Shown here: positions 1-7,500 of the stretch, in pieces | Layout: every line of letters starts with the position of its first letter | How positions within the stretch are numbered: position 1 is the stretch's first letter | Assembly: GCF_031020795.1 (NCBI RefSeq) | Contig: NZ_JAVHJP010000010.1 | Span: 1 to 64,000 of the forward strand | DNA: 64,000 nucleotides | Source of the DNA: Hydrogenophaga pseudoflava | Lineage (GTDB): Bacteria; Pseudomonadota; Gammaproteobacteria; Burkholderiales; Burkholderiaceae_C | Direction of reading: 5' to 3' | Notes under the pieces: generated by a model | What the model saw: the letters and a program-made list of their open reading frames with translations, nothing else | Database searches by the model: none | What the model was told of the DNA's origin: nothing | Translations under genes and position numbers: made by a program

Positions 1-108
1 CTTCTTCAGCACCTCGGCCGGCACGATCTTGATCGGGATGCGCGCCGTCTTGGCCTGGCTCTTCTGTTTGACCGTGGGATCGTAGGTCGGTGCAAGGGGG
101 GTGCTCAT
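1..108 (-). CDS. lipA: Lipoyl synthase, N-terminal 36 residues (cut by window edge)
   Basis: The reading frame starts at an ATG (108-106) and runs off the left edge, so only the first 36 residues are visible. They contain KTARIPIKIVPAEVLKK, which matches the N-terminal extension of betaproteobacterial LipA just before the KPDWIRVK segment. LipA is the radical-SAM enzyme that inserts two sulfurs into octanoyl groups on lipoyl domains. None of its Fe-S cysteine motifs fall inside the window. It diverges from an operon that encodes a lipoyl-domain protein and a lipoate-ligase-like protein, so a local lipoylation role is likely. It could instead simply be the housekeeping lipA; the sequence beyond the edge is needed to tell. 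Confidence 0.8.
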   Translation of the reverse strand, partial: MSTPLAPTYDPTVKQKSQAKTARIPIKIVPAEVLKK

Positions 109-192
109 CTGATGAACCGGTGAGTGACCAAAGGAGCGCTGTAGCGGCAAGTTCCATGCCGCCGCGCACCCGCCGGAAACCCTGTGCGCAGG

Positions 193-251
193 TGCGACAC
201 CTGTCGCTTGTTCACCGGCAGATGCGACACCTGTCGCAGACAGGTGTCGCA
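193..251. promoter_or_regulatory. Triplicated palindromic activator site (UAS)
   Basis: TGCGACACCTGTCGC occurs at 193-207. TGCGACACCTGTCGCA, with perfect TGCGACA/TGTCGCA arms, occurs at 223-238. The inverted partial copy ACAGGTGTCGCA follows at 240-251. The two direct copies begin exactly 30 bases apart, close to three helical turns. This arrangement upstream of a -24/-12 promoter is typical of an upstream activating sequence for a sigma-54 enhancer-binding protein. The obvious candidate is the AcoR-type activator encoded at 7501-9450. Confidence 0.65.
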
Positions 252-369
252 TCCACGTTGACTTGGCAGGCCGATACACCGCCCTGTCTCGCCCTGAAAC
301 GCCCTCAAACCGGGTTCCGGCACGGTCTCTTAAAGGGTATTCCCGCAGTTCTTCCGCAGATCCTGCTTT

Positions 370-385
370 TGGCATGGCCTTTGCG
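370..385 (+). promoter_or_regulatory. Sigma-54 (-24/-12) promoter of the acetoin-type operon
   Basis: The sequence TGGCATGGCCTTTGCG has GG at 371-372 and GC at 383-384, separated by exactly 10 bases. It matches the TGGCAC-N5-TTGC consensus closely. Transcription would begin near 396, leaving a leader of about 90 bases before the ATG at 485. The sigma-54 activator gene at the end of the same gene group supports the call. Confidence 0.75.
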
Positions 386-484
386 CAGATGCACTTGCGA
401 AACGCACCGCAGGTGTGGATCGACACCGGCCCCGGCGACCTCTTCGCCGGGGCGAGACACCCAGCCAGTCAAGGAGACACCACC

Positions 485-1492
485 ATGAAACCTTCCGCAG
501 AGCACCAGCTCTGGATGTACGAAAAGATGATCGAGATTCGGGAGTACGAAGAGACGATGGCCCGCATCTATCTCGAAGGAAAGCTGCCCCCACACATACA
601 GAAAGGTCTGGCCTTCGACATCGGTGCGGGACCGGTGCCAGGCGAGATGCACCTGGCCGCGGGACAGGAGCCGGTGGCGGTGGGCGTGTGCGCCCATCTG
701 CACGATGACGACACGGTGGTGGGCGCACACAGGCCGCACCACTTCGCGATCGCCAAAGGCGTTCCCCTCAAACCCATGACCGCCGAGATGTTCGGAAAGG
801 ACACCGGACTCGGTCGCGGCAAGGGCGGCCACATGCACCTGTTCGATCCGCTCCACAAGTTCAGCTGCAGCGGCATCATCGGCGCGAGCATGCCACCTGC
901 CTGCGGGGCAGCCTTGGCTGCCAAGAAACGTGGCAAGAACTGGGTGGCCGTGGCCTTCTTCGGCGAGGGGGCCACCAACCAGGGCGCGTTCCACGAGTCC
1001 ATGAACCTGGCCGCACTCTGGAAGCTGCCGGTGCTGTTCGTCTGCGAGGACAACAAGTACGCCATCTCGGTGGAGAAATCCGAATCGACCGCGGTGGCCT
1101 GGAACGCGGACCGCGCCGCCGCCTACGGGATGCCGGGCGTGCTGGTCGACCAGAACGACGCGGTGGCGGTGTACGAGGCGGCCGGTGTGGCCATCGAGCG
1201 GGCACGGCGCGGCGAAGGCCCGACCCTTCTGGAGGTCAAGACCGATCGCTACCTGGGCCACTTCCAGGGCGACCCGGAAACCTACCGGCCCAAGGGCGAG
1301 GTGGAAGCGTTGCGTTGCAACGACCCCATCCCGCGCCTGGGCGAACGCCTGCGGAGCACGGGCCTGCTCGACGACGCCCGGGACCAGGCGCTCCGCGCCC
1401 ACGTCAGTGCCCGCATCACCGAGGCCTACGAGTACGGCCGCACCAGCCCCTATCCCCAACCCGAAGACGCCCTGCTGCACGTCTTCAACTGA
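485..1492 (+). CDS. acoA: Acetoin/2-oxoacid dehydrogenase E1 component, alpha subunit
   Basis: This 335-residue protein is a thiamine-diphosphate E1 alpha subunit of the dehydrogenase_E1 family, the usual length for AcoA or PdhA. It would bind ThDP and, with the beta subunit, decarboxylate or cleave its substrate and reductively acylate a lipoyl domain. The ThDP/Mg motif lies at residues 160-167 as GEGATNQG, with the asparagine partner in EDNKYAIS downstream. The first acidic residue is Glu where Asp is usual (GDG), a conservative change. The ATG at 485 was chosen because AAGGAGACACC precedes it; the frame is open further upstream but without family similarity. The AcoR-type activator and sigma-54 promoter favour acetoin or a related diketone/ketol over pyruvate as substrate. 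Confidence 0.8.
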   Translation: MKPSAEHQLWMYEKMIEIREYEETMARIYLEGKLPPHIQKGLAFDIGAGPVPGEMHLAAGQEPVAVGVCAHLHDDDTVVGAHRPHHFAIAKGVPLKPMTAEMFGKDTGLGRGKGGHMHLFDPLHKFSCSGIIGASMPPACGAALAAKKRGKNWVAVAFFGEGATNQGAFHESMNLAALWKLPVLFVCEDNKYAISVEKSESTAVAWNADRAAAYGMPGVLVDQNDAVAVYEAAGVAIERARRGEGPTLLEVKTDRYLGHFQGDPETYRPKGEVEALRCNDPIPRLGERLRSTGLLDDARDQALRAHVSARITEAYEYGRTSPYPQPEDALLHVFN

Positions 1493-1523
1493 CGCAGCCA
1501 TCGGAATCATCAGGAGACGACAC

Positions 1524-2561
1524 ATGAAAGCCAGGAAATTGACGATGGCCCAAGCCATCTCGGAGGCCATCGGCCAGGAAATGGAACGCGATGCGGAGGT
1601 CTTCGTCTTGGGCGAAGACGTGGGCAAGTACGGCGGCATCTTTGGCGCCACCGGCGGCCTGCTCGACAAGCACGGCAAGGACCGCATCATGGACACGCCA
1701 ATCTCGGAGACCGCCTTCATCGGCACCGCGATCGGCGCTGCCGCAGAAGGCATGCGCCCAATCGCAGAGCTGATGTTCGTGGACTTCTTCGGCGTGTGCA
1801 TGGACATGATCTACAACCACATGGCCAAGAACACCTACATGGCGGGCGGCAACATCAAGCTGCCCATGGTGCTCATGTCGGCAATCGGCGGCGGCTACAA
1901 CGACGCGGCGCAGCACTCCCAGTGCCTGTACGCCACCTTCGCCCATATGCCCGGCATGAAGGTGGTGGTGCCCTCCAACGCCTACGACGCCAAGGGGCTG
2001 ATGGCCCAGGCCATCCGTGACGACAACCCGGTGGTCTTCCTGTTCCACAAGGGCATCATGGGTCTGCCCTGGATGTCCTACTTCGAGGGCAGCACCAACG
2101 AGGTGCCCGAGTCGCCCTACACCATCCCGTTTGGTGAAGCCAAGGTCGTCCGCGAAGGCAGCGACCTGACCATCGTGACCCTGAGCCAGATGGTGCAGAA
2201 GTCGGTGCTGGCCGCGCAAGAGCTGGCCGAGGCGGGCATCGATGCCGAAGTGATCGACTTGCGCACCATCGTTCCGCTGGACAGGTCCGCGGTGTTGCGC
2301 TCGGTGCGCAAGACCGGCCGGCTGTTGATCGCCGATGAGGACTACCTCAGTTTTGGCCTGTCGGGCGAGATCGCCGCCCTGGTGGCCGAGAACCTGGACA
2401 CGGTCCAGCTCAAGGCCTCCGTCAAACGCCTGGCTGTCCCCGATGTGCCCATCCCCTACAGCCGACCGCTGGAGCAATTCGTGATCCCCCAAGTCCACTC
2501 CATCGTTGCCGCCGCGCGTCAGCTGGTGGGCGCTTCACAACTCGAAGGAACCCTGGCATGA
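1524..2561 (+). CDS. acoB: Acetoin/2-oxoacid dehydrogenase E1 component, beta subunit
   Basis: This 345-residue protein has the transketolase pyrimidine-binding domain (about residues 4-180, with GEDVG and the ISE segment that supplies the catalytic glutamate) and the C-terminal transketolase domain (about 200-325). It is the partner of the alpha subunit 31 bases upstream. The ATG at 1524 follows CAGGAGACGACAC. The last codon overlaps the start of the lipoyl protein as ATGA, so the two are probably translationally coupled. Sequence alone cannot separate AcoB from PdhB-type subunits; the regulator and gene set favour the acetoin type. Confidence 0.8.
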   Translation: MKARKLTMAQAISEAIGQEMERDAEVFVLGEDVGKYGGIFGATGGLLDKHGKDRIMDTPISETAFIGTAIGAAAEGMRPIAELMFVDFFGVCMDMIYNHMAKNTYMAGGNIKLPMVLMSAIGGGYNDAAQHSQCLYATFAHMPGMKVVVPSNAYDAKGLMAQAIRDDNPVVFLFHKGIMGLPWMSYFEGSTNEVPESPYTIPFGEAKVVREGSDLTIVTLSQMVQKSVLAAQELAEAGIDAEVIDLRTIVPLDRSAVLRSVRKTGRLLIADEDYLSFGLSGEIAALVAENLDTVQLKASVKRLAVPDVPIPYSRPLEQFVIPQVHSIVAAARQLVGASQLEGTLA

Positions 2562-2809
2562 AAGACATCGTTCTCCCCCAAGACGCCTGGCAAGACGTCG
2601 AGCCCGGCACCGAGGCCTTGGTCGAAGAATGGCTGGTGAAAGCGGGTGACACCGTCAGCGCGGGCCAGGCGGTGGCCAGCGTGGTGGTGGTCAAGGCCAA
2701 CCACGATGTGCTGGCACCGGAGGCCGGTGTCATCGAGCAGATCCTGGTTGCGGCCGAAGACACCTTCAAGCCTGGGCAGCCCCTGGCTGTGCTGCGGGTG
2801 GGCGCATGA
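2558..2809 (+). CDS. Free-standing lipoyl-domain protein (split E2, lipoyl part)
   Basis: The whole 83-residue product is one biotinyl/lipoyl-type domain. The lysine expected to carry lipoate is K46 in VVVVKANHD, at the tip of the hairpin; the flanking residues are VVKAN rather than the usual ETDKA. In ordinary E2 proteins this domain is fused to a subunit-binding domain and a catalytic domain. Here it ends with its own stop, and the catalytic part starts four bases earlier (ATGA overlap at 2806-2809). It would act as a mobile carrier moving the acyl group between E1, the acyltransferase and E3. It also resembles GcvH-like carriers in size, but the operon context points to the dehydrogenase complex. 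Confidence 0.75.
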   Translation: MKDIVLPQDAWQDVEPGTEALVEEWLVKAGDTVSAGQAVASVVVVKANHDVLAPEAGVIEQILVAAEDTFKPGQPLAVLRVGA

Positions 2810-3510
2810 ACCCTGCGGTCGACCTCGCGCAGCCCTCGACGCCAGTGCTGCTTCCGCTCAAGGGATTGCGCGGGGCCATCGCGCGCAACATGAGCGCAGG
2901 CTGGCAGGCCCCCCGCGTGGCCATGGCGGCAGAGGTGGACATGACACGTTGCCTGGAACAGGTGGCGGGCCATGTGATGTCGGGCGACGCCGCCAAGCCC
3001 ACCGTGACCGCATGGGTGCTGCGCGCTGTGGCGCAGGCACTGCGCCAGCACCCGGCGATGAACGCGCTGATGCGCGAGGGGGGCATCGAGAGGGTGTCAT
3101 CGGTTCACCTCGGGCTGGCCGTGGCGATTCACGAGGGCTTGTCGGTGCCGGTGATCCGGGACGCCGAAGGCAAGTCGGTCATGGAACTGGCCAGCGAAGT
3201 CAGGGCAATGGCTGCTGGAGCCAAGGCGGGCATCTTGCCGCCGCGCGCATACCAGGGGGGCACCTTCACGGTCACCAACCTCGGCATGACGGGCATCGAC
3301 TGGTTCACGCCCATCCTGAACCCGCCCCAGATCGGAATCATCGGGGTGAGCCGAGTGGCCAAGCGCCCGTTCGTCCGTGATGGGCAACTGGCGGTCGCTC
3401 CCATGACCACACTGACGCTGGTGTTCGACCACCGGGCGGTAGATGGCTACCCTGCCGCCCAGTTCCTTGCCTCGGTGCGGGAACGGCTCGAATCGGCTGA
3501 AGACCAGTGA
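2806..3510 (+). CDS. Dihydrolipoamide acyltransferase catalytic domain (split E2, catalytic part)
   Basis: This 234-residue protein consists only of the 2-oxoacid dehydrogenase acyltransferase catalytic domain. It has the substrate-binding segment TFTVTNLGMTGIDWFTPIL and the active-site motif DHRAVDG at about residues 208-214, carrying the catalytic His and Asp. There is no lipoyl domain (encoded by the preceding gene) and no recognisable E1/E3-binding domain in the first 15-20 residues. It would transfer the acyl group from the lipoyl protein to CoA. In well-known acetoin systems E2 (AcoC) is a single fused chain, so this arrangement is uncommon. No E3 (dihydrolipoamide dehydrogenase) gene is present in the window. 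Confidence 0.75.
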   Translation: MNPAVDLAQPSTPVLLPLKGLRGAIARNMSAGWQAPRVAMAAEVDMTRCLEQVAGHVMSGDAAKPTVTAWVLRAVAQALRQHPAMNALMREGGIERVSSVHLGLAVAIHEGLSVPVIRDAEGKSVMELASEVRAMAAGAKAGILPPRAYQGGTFTVTNLGMTGIDWFTPILNPPQIGIIGVSRVAKRPFVRDGQLAVAPMTTLTLVFDHRAVDGYPAAQFLASVRERLESAEDQ

Positions 3511-3518
3511 GGTGCACC

Positions 3519-4226
3519 ATGGCCGATCTGTCCGTCGCCGTCTGCGAACAGCTGTGGAACGAGGCGCAGCTACAGAGCCGCGTCACCGCGGCGGTGTTCC
3601 GGCTGTGGCGCTACCGCCAACCGGTCGTGGTGCTCGGGTGCTCCCAGCGGCGTCTACTGGCCGAGGTGGACGCGCACACCGGCCTGGAGGTCTTGCTGCG
3701 GGAATCGGGTGGCGGGGCGGTGTTGACCGGACCGTGGATGCTGGGTCTGTCGGTGGCCTTGCCGCCCGACCATCCGCTGGTCGGCACAAGTCCGGTGGGC
3801 AGCTACCGGTGGCTCGGAGAGACCATCGCACAGTCCTTGCAGGCCTGCGGCGTGCCGGCCGAAGCTGTTGCCCCCGAGGATCTGCGCGCCCGGGCCGCAG
3901 CCGGTGCTCCGGCGGGTCCCGATTGGGCCTGTTTCGGCGGCCTCTCACCCTGGGAGACCCTGTCCCGTGGTCGCAAGATCGCCGGGCTCGCCCAGGTTCG
4001 GCGCGCCCACGGCGTGCTGCTCGTCGGTGGAGTGCTGCTGGACCGGTCGCCCTGGACGCTGTTGTGCGACACGCTGGCGCGCCCGTCACACGACGCACAG
4101 AAGCTGGCCGACATCACCACCCACGGCCGCGCCGCGGGCGGAACCACCTTTGACCGGACGAACTTCGAGCGACGTCTGGAGCGCGCGCTTCAGACGTGTC
4201 TCCACCGGGAGATCTGTCCGGCCTGA
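3519..4226 (+). CDS. Lipoate-protein ligase A-like protein
   Basis: The 235-residue product has the biotin/lipoate ligase fold. It shows the RESGGGAVLTGP segment, which corresponds to RRxSGGGAVxHD of LplA, and a later KIAGLAQVRR...LLVGGVLL stretch that corresponds to the lysine-containing KIxGxAQ region. It probably attaches lipoate, or transfers an octanoyl/lipoyl group, to the neighbouring lipoyl protein. The length is short, without the C-terminal accessory domain of E. coli LplA, so it may be a transferase rather than a full ligase. I chose the ATG at 3519; a GTG at 3507 overlapping the previous stop is an alternative. Its position between E2 and the GMC genes suggests a dedicated role in this operon. 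Confidence 0.65.
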   Translation: MADLSVAVCEQLWNEAQLQSRVTAAVFRLWRYRQPVVVLGCSQRRLLAEVDAHTGLEVLLRESGGGAVLTGPWMLGLSVALPPDHPLVGTSPVGSYRWLGETIAQSLQACGVPAEAVAPEDLRARAAAGAPAGPDWACFGGLSPWETLSRGRKIAGLAQVRRAHGVLLVGGVLLDRSPWTLLCDTLARPSHDAQKLADITTHGRAAGGTTFDRTNFERRLERALQTCLHREICPA

Positions 4227-4299
4227 ACTTTCCCCACCCTCTTTTGGCACGCATCCCAGTGCCTCATTTGATCCAGAGCAACAGCAGAAGGAGACAAGC

Positions 4300-4878
4300 A
4301 TGAACCACTCACCCAAAGAAGCTGCGCGCCACATGCGCGTGGTCGACAAAGTTGCCCCACTTGATCGTCGGGGCTTCCTGCGCGGCAGCGGCTTGGGGGC
4401 CATCGGCGTGACGGTCGTTCCGGTGACAGCCCTGGCAGGCCGATCCGCCTCGTCCGTGGAGCAGGCATTCCCCCGTTTGGGAGCTGCCGCCGGCCGCACC
4501 CTGGTGCGCATGGCCCGCGACATCTTTCCCCATGACCAGGTGCCGGACAAGTTCTACCTGCAGGCCGTGGCCCCGCACGACCTCGCCTCCGGACAGGATG
4601 CGGCGCTGAAGAAGCTGCTGGTCTCGGGTCTTTCGGACCTCGACGAACGTGCCCGCGCCCGATTTGGCAAGCCATATGCAGCGGTGCCCGCCGAGCCCGA
4701 ACGCGTTGAACTGCTCAAGACCATCGAGACCACGCCGTTCTTCAAGGCGATCCACGGCGGTCTGGTGACTGGTCTTTACAACAACAAGGAGCTTTGGCCG
4801 TTGTTTGGCTACGAAGGGTCGTCCTGGCAAAAGGGCGGCTACGTCGATCGCGGCTTTGCCGACATCGACTGGCTCTGA
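4300..4878 (+). CDS. Tat-exported small subunit of a GMC dehydrogenase (gluconate 2-dehydrogenase subunit 3 family)
   Basis: The 192-residue protein begins with a twin-arginine signal (DRRGFLRGSG, followed by a hydrophobic stretch ending ALAG near residue 48). The rest resembles the gluconate 2-dehydrogenase subunit 3 family, which pairs with flavin-containing GMC dehydrogenases. The large subunit has no export signal of its own, so this subunit would carry the folded complex to the periplasm by the hitchhiker mechanism. The ATG at 4300 is preceded by AGAAGGAGACAAGC. The GMC gene begins 28 bases downstream. The cytochrome c subunit that normally completes such complexes is not encoded nearby. 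Confidence 0.75.
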   Translation: MNHSPKEAARHMRVVDKVAPLDRRGFLRGSGLGAIGVTVVPVTALAGRSASSVEQAFPRLGAAAGRTLVRMARDIFPHDQVPDKFYLQAVAPHDLASGQDAALKKLLVSGLSDLDERARARFGKPYAAVPAEPERVELLKTIETTPFFKAIHGGLVTGLYNNKELWPLFGYEGSSWQKGGYVDRGFADIDWL

Positions 4879-4906
4879 CTGCACCCCGGAAAAGGAGACA
4901 AATACC

Positions 4907-6487
4907 ATGGCACAACAGGCGAAATTTGCACTCCATGACGACAGCGTCGTCGTGATCGTGGGCTCTGGTGCGGGCGGCGGCACCCTGGCCAACGAGCTGG
5001 CACAGCGCGGCGTGAAATGTGTGGTGCTGGAGGCCGGGAAGCACTACACACAAGAAGACTTCGAGAACGACGAGTGGGCGATGTTCAACAAGATCTCGTG
5101 GCTGGACAAGCGCATTTCGGCCGGTGGTTGGCACCACACGCAGACCTACCCCAACCTGCCGGCCTGGATCGTCAAGGGGGTGGGTGGCTCCACCGTGCAT
5201 TGGTCGGGTGTGGCGCTGCGCTTCCAGGCCCATGATTTCCGCACCCGAACCACTTATGGCGAGATCAGTGGCGCGAACGTGCTGGATTGGCCCATCTCAC
5301 TCAAGGAGCTGGAGCCCTACTACGATCTGGCTGAGAAGAAGATGGGCGTGGCCGGGAGCAAGGCCAGCGGCCTGCCGCCCATGCCTCCCAACAACCACCA
5401 CAAGGTGATCGAGGCGGGTGCCCGGAAGATCGGCTACCAGCAGATCATCCGGCCGACAGCCGCCAATCCGGTCCCCTACGACGGCCGGCCGGGCTGCATG
5501 CAGATCGGCTTTTGCATGCAAGGCTGCAAGATCGGTGCGAAATGGTCCACGCTTTACACCGAGGTGCCCCGCGCGCAGGAAACCGGCCGGGTGGAACTGC
5601 GCTCCCAATGCATGGTGTTGCAGATCCAGCACGACAAATCCGGAAAGGCCAATGGCGTGCTCTATGTCGACCGCCAAGGGCGCAGGCAATTGCAGAAAGC
5701 GCGGGTCGTCTGCGTGGCGGGCAACTCGATCGAATCGCCACGGCTGCTTCTGAACTCGGCATCCAGCCTGTTCCCTGACGGTCTGGCCAACTCTTCCGGA
5801 CAGGTCGGCCGCAACTACATGAACCACGCCACCGCTGCTGCGCTGTCCATCCACCGCAAACCTGTCTACATGTACCGGGGTTTCGATATCGCGGCGGTGA
5901 TTGCCGACGAAGTGGCGCTCAACACCAGGCGAGGCTTCGTTGGCGGCTACTACCTCGAAGGACTTGCCCTGCACCTGCCGTACACGGCGGCATTTATGAG
6001 GCCCGGTGGCTGGGGCCGCGACTTCACTTCGGCCATCGACATGTACGACCACATGAGCTGCGTATGGGTCTGCGGCGAGGACCTGGCCCGCGAGCAAAAC
6101 AACATCACCCTGCATGGCGCCGAAAAGGACCAGTACGGCCTGCCCGTGCCCATCGTGACCAAGACCTACCACGAAAACGACGAAAAAATTGCTGCACACG
6201 GCCTTGTGCAATGGCGCAAGGTGTCCGAAGCCGTGGGGGCCACGCGGGTCATCGACATGCCCGCATATCCCGCCAGCCACAACCTGGGCACCAACCGCAT
6301 GAGCGCCCACGCGCGCGATGGCGTGGTGAACCGCTGGGGCCAGGCCCACGATGTCAAGAACCTGTTCATCTCGGATGGCAGCCAGTTCACCTCCAGTTCG
6401 GCCGCCAACCCGACGCTGACCATCGTGGCCCTTGCCATCAGGCAGGCGGAGCACATCGCCGGCGCCATGCAGCGGCGGGAGCTCTGA
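4907..6487 (+). CDS. GMC-family FAD-dependent alcohol/polyol dehydrogenase, large subunit
   Basis: The 526-residue protein has an N-terminal dinucleotide fold (VIVGSGAGGG, about residues 16-25) and a C-terminal GMC domain with the active-site segment PASHNLGTNRM, containing the conserved His. It should oxidise an alcohol or sugar-like hydroxyl using bound FAD. With the Tat small subunit just upstream it probably works in the periplasm and passes electrons to a respiratory carrier. A secondary alcohol or vicinal diol that feeds the ketone/acetoin enzymes of this operon is a reasonable guess, but the sequence does not fix the substrate. The ATG at 4907 is preceded by AAAGGAGACAAATACC. Confidence 0.8.
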   Translation: MAQQAKFALHDDSVVVIVGSGAGGGTLANELAQRGVKCVVLEAGKHYTQEDFENDEWAMFNKISWLDKRISAGGWHHTQTYPNLPAWIVKGVGGSTVHWSGVALRFQAHDFRTRTTYGEISGANVLDWPISLKELEPYYDLAEKKMGVAGSKASGLPPMPPNNHHKVIEAGARKIGYQQIIRPTAANPVPYDGRPGCMQIGFCMQGCKIGAKWSTLYTEVPRAQETGRVELRSQCMVLQIQHDKSGKANGVLYVDRQGRRQLQKARVVCVAGNSIESPRLLLNSASSLFPDGLANSSGQVGRNYMNHATAAALSIHRKPVYMYRGFDIAAVIADEVALNTRRGFVGGYYLEGLALHLPYTAAFMRPGGWGRDFTSAIDMYDHMSCVWVCGEDLAREQNNITLHGAEKDQYGLPVPIVTKTYHENDEKIAAHGLVQWRKVSEAVGATRVIDMPAYPASHNLGTNRMSAHARDGVVNRWGQAHDVKNLFISDGSQFTSSSAANPTLTIVALAIRQAEHIAGAMQRREL

Positions 6488-6515
6488 GCGACGGCCTGCG
6501 GTGGGAGAAGGATCG

Positions 6516-7334
6516 GTGAACCTGGCTTGGCGCTCCTACGGTAATGCGTCATCGGTACAGCCGCCTGTGGTGCTGCTGCACGGCCTGTTTGGCAGCGCGG
6601 TGCAGTGGCACCACATGGCCCTGCCGTTGTCTGCGCAACGGCAGGTGTTCACGGTGGACTGGCCCAACCATGGCCGTTCGCCCCATGTGGACAGGATGGA
6701 TTACCCGCTGATGGCCGATGCACTGCGGTCCTTGTTCGACGAACTGCACATTGACCGTGCCCATGTCGTCGGTCACAGCATGGGTGGCAAAGCAGGCATG
6801 GTGTTCGCGTGCCAGTTTGGACAACGCGTGGAGAGCCTGGTGGTGCTGGACATCGCGCCGGTCACCTACACCGACCGCTTCACGCCTCTTGTCTACGCTG
6901 CACTGCGCTTGAACCTGCAGCAGATTCAGCGGCGCGAGGACGCCGACATCCATCTCGCCCGCCACGTGCGTTCCGGCCGTTTGCGTGCCATGCTGTTGCA
7001 GAACCTCGCTCGCAGGGACACATCCTGGGTCTGGCGCAATCACTGGGCGGGCATTGCCGCTTCCATGAAAGATCTGCTGGCCTTTCCCGCCACCCTGCGC
7101 AGCACGCCGTCAGTCACCCCCACGCTGTTCGTCCGCGGTTCGGCGTCCGGCTACCTGACGGCGGCACATCGACCACTGGTCACAGCCATGTTTCCTGCAT
7201 CCAGGCATGCCGAGATAGCAGACGCTGGGCACTGGATTCACGCCGACCAACCGGCTGCACTGCTGCATTTGCTGCAAACATGGCTCCAGCAGCAGGCCGC
7301 TCAGCGATCAAGGATGTGCTGCGCTGCGGCGTGA
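6516..7334 (+). CDS. Alpha/beta hydrolase (YbfF/AcoC-tail-like)
   Basis: The 272-residue protein has the features of an alpha/beta hydrolase: an HGLFG oxyanion segment near residue 25, the nucleophile Ser88 in VGHSMGG, and a C-terminal His in DAGHWIHAD. It resembles esterases of the YbfF type. In several acetoin clusters the E2 protein AcoC carries a C-terminal alpha/beta hydrolase domain, so this may be the detached equivalent, or it may hydrolyse an ester or acyl intermediate. The start is taken as the GTG at 6516, which follows GGGAGAAGGATCG; the ATG further upstream lies inside the GMC gene. Confidence 0.65.
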   Translation: MNLAWRSYGNASSVQPPVVLLHGLFGSAVQWHHMALPLSAQRQVFTVDWPNHGRSPHVDRMDYPLMADALRSLFDELHIDRAHVVGHSMGGKAGMVFACQFGQRVESLVVLDIAPVTYTDRFTPLVYAALRLNLQQIQRREDADIHLARHVRSGRLRAMLLQNLARRDTSWVWRNHWAGIAASMKDLLAFPATLRSTPSVTPTLFVRGSASGYLTAAHRPLVTAMFPASRHAEIADAGHWIHADQPAALLHLLQTWLQQQAAQRSRMCCAAA

Positions 7335-7500
7335 AGAGATGTCCCCCCACCCGCTCCCGAAACGGTCACGTTCCCGACCTTCAGACCTATCATTGAGAAA
7401 GTGGAGACCACGGTGTCGCGGTGACCCAGCGGCAGCGACTGCCAGTCTCCCCACACAGAGACAGATGCGACCGCATTTGTGCGGGCGTCAGGAGACAAAG

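Larger units (their letters stand above)
109..484. promoter_or_regulatory. Divergent control region between lipA and the acetoin-type operon
   Basis: This 376-base gap has no convincing gene. It holds three copies of a palindromic site (193-251) and a sigma-54-type -24/-12 element (370-385), both listed separately, and a ribosome binding site AAGGAGAC just before the ATG at 485. The palindromes lie about 120-180 bases upstream of the -24 box, the usual distance for an activator that loops DNA to reach sigma-54 polymerase. I see no matching element clearly directed at lipA. Confidence 0.6.

Noticed and set aside
305..1807. Long open frame opposite the E1 subunit genes
   Set aside because: It is a GC-driven antisense frame without family similarity; the forward frames carry clear ThDP-enzyme motifs and ribosome binding sites.
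7387..7405. ACCTATCATTGAGAAAGT upstream of acoR, resembling the shared 18-bp operator
   Set aside because: Only the left arm agrees; the AAAG is shifted and the right arm is absent.
7471..7484. CCGCA-TTTG-TGCGG hairpin before acoR
   Set aside because: Five-base arms in GC-rich DNA are expected by chance and there is no T run.
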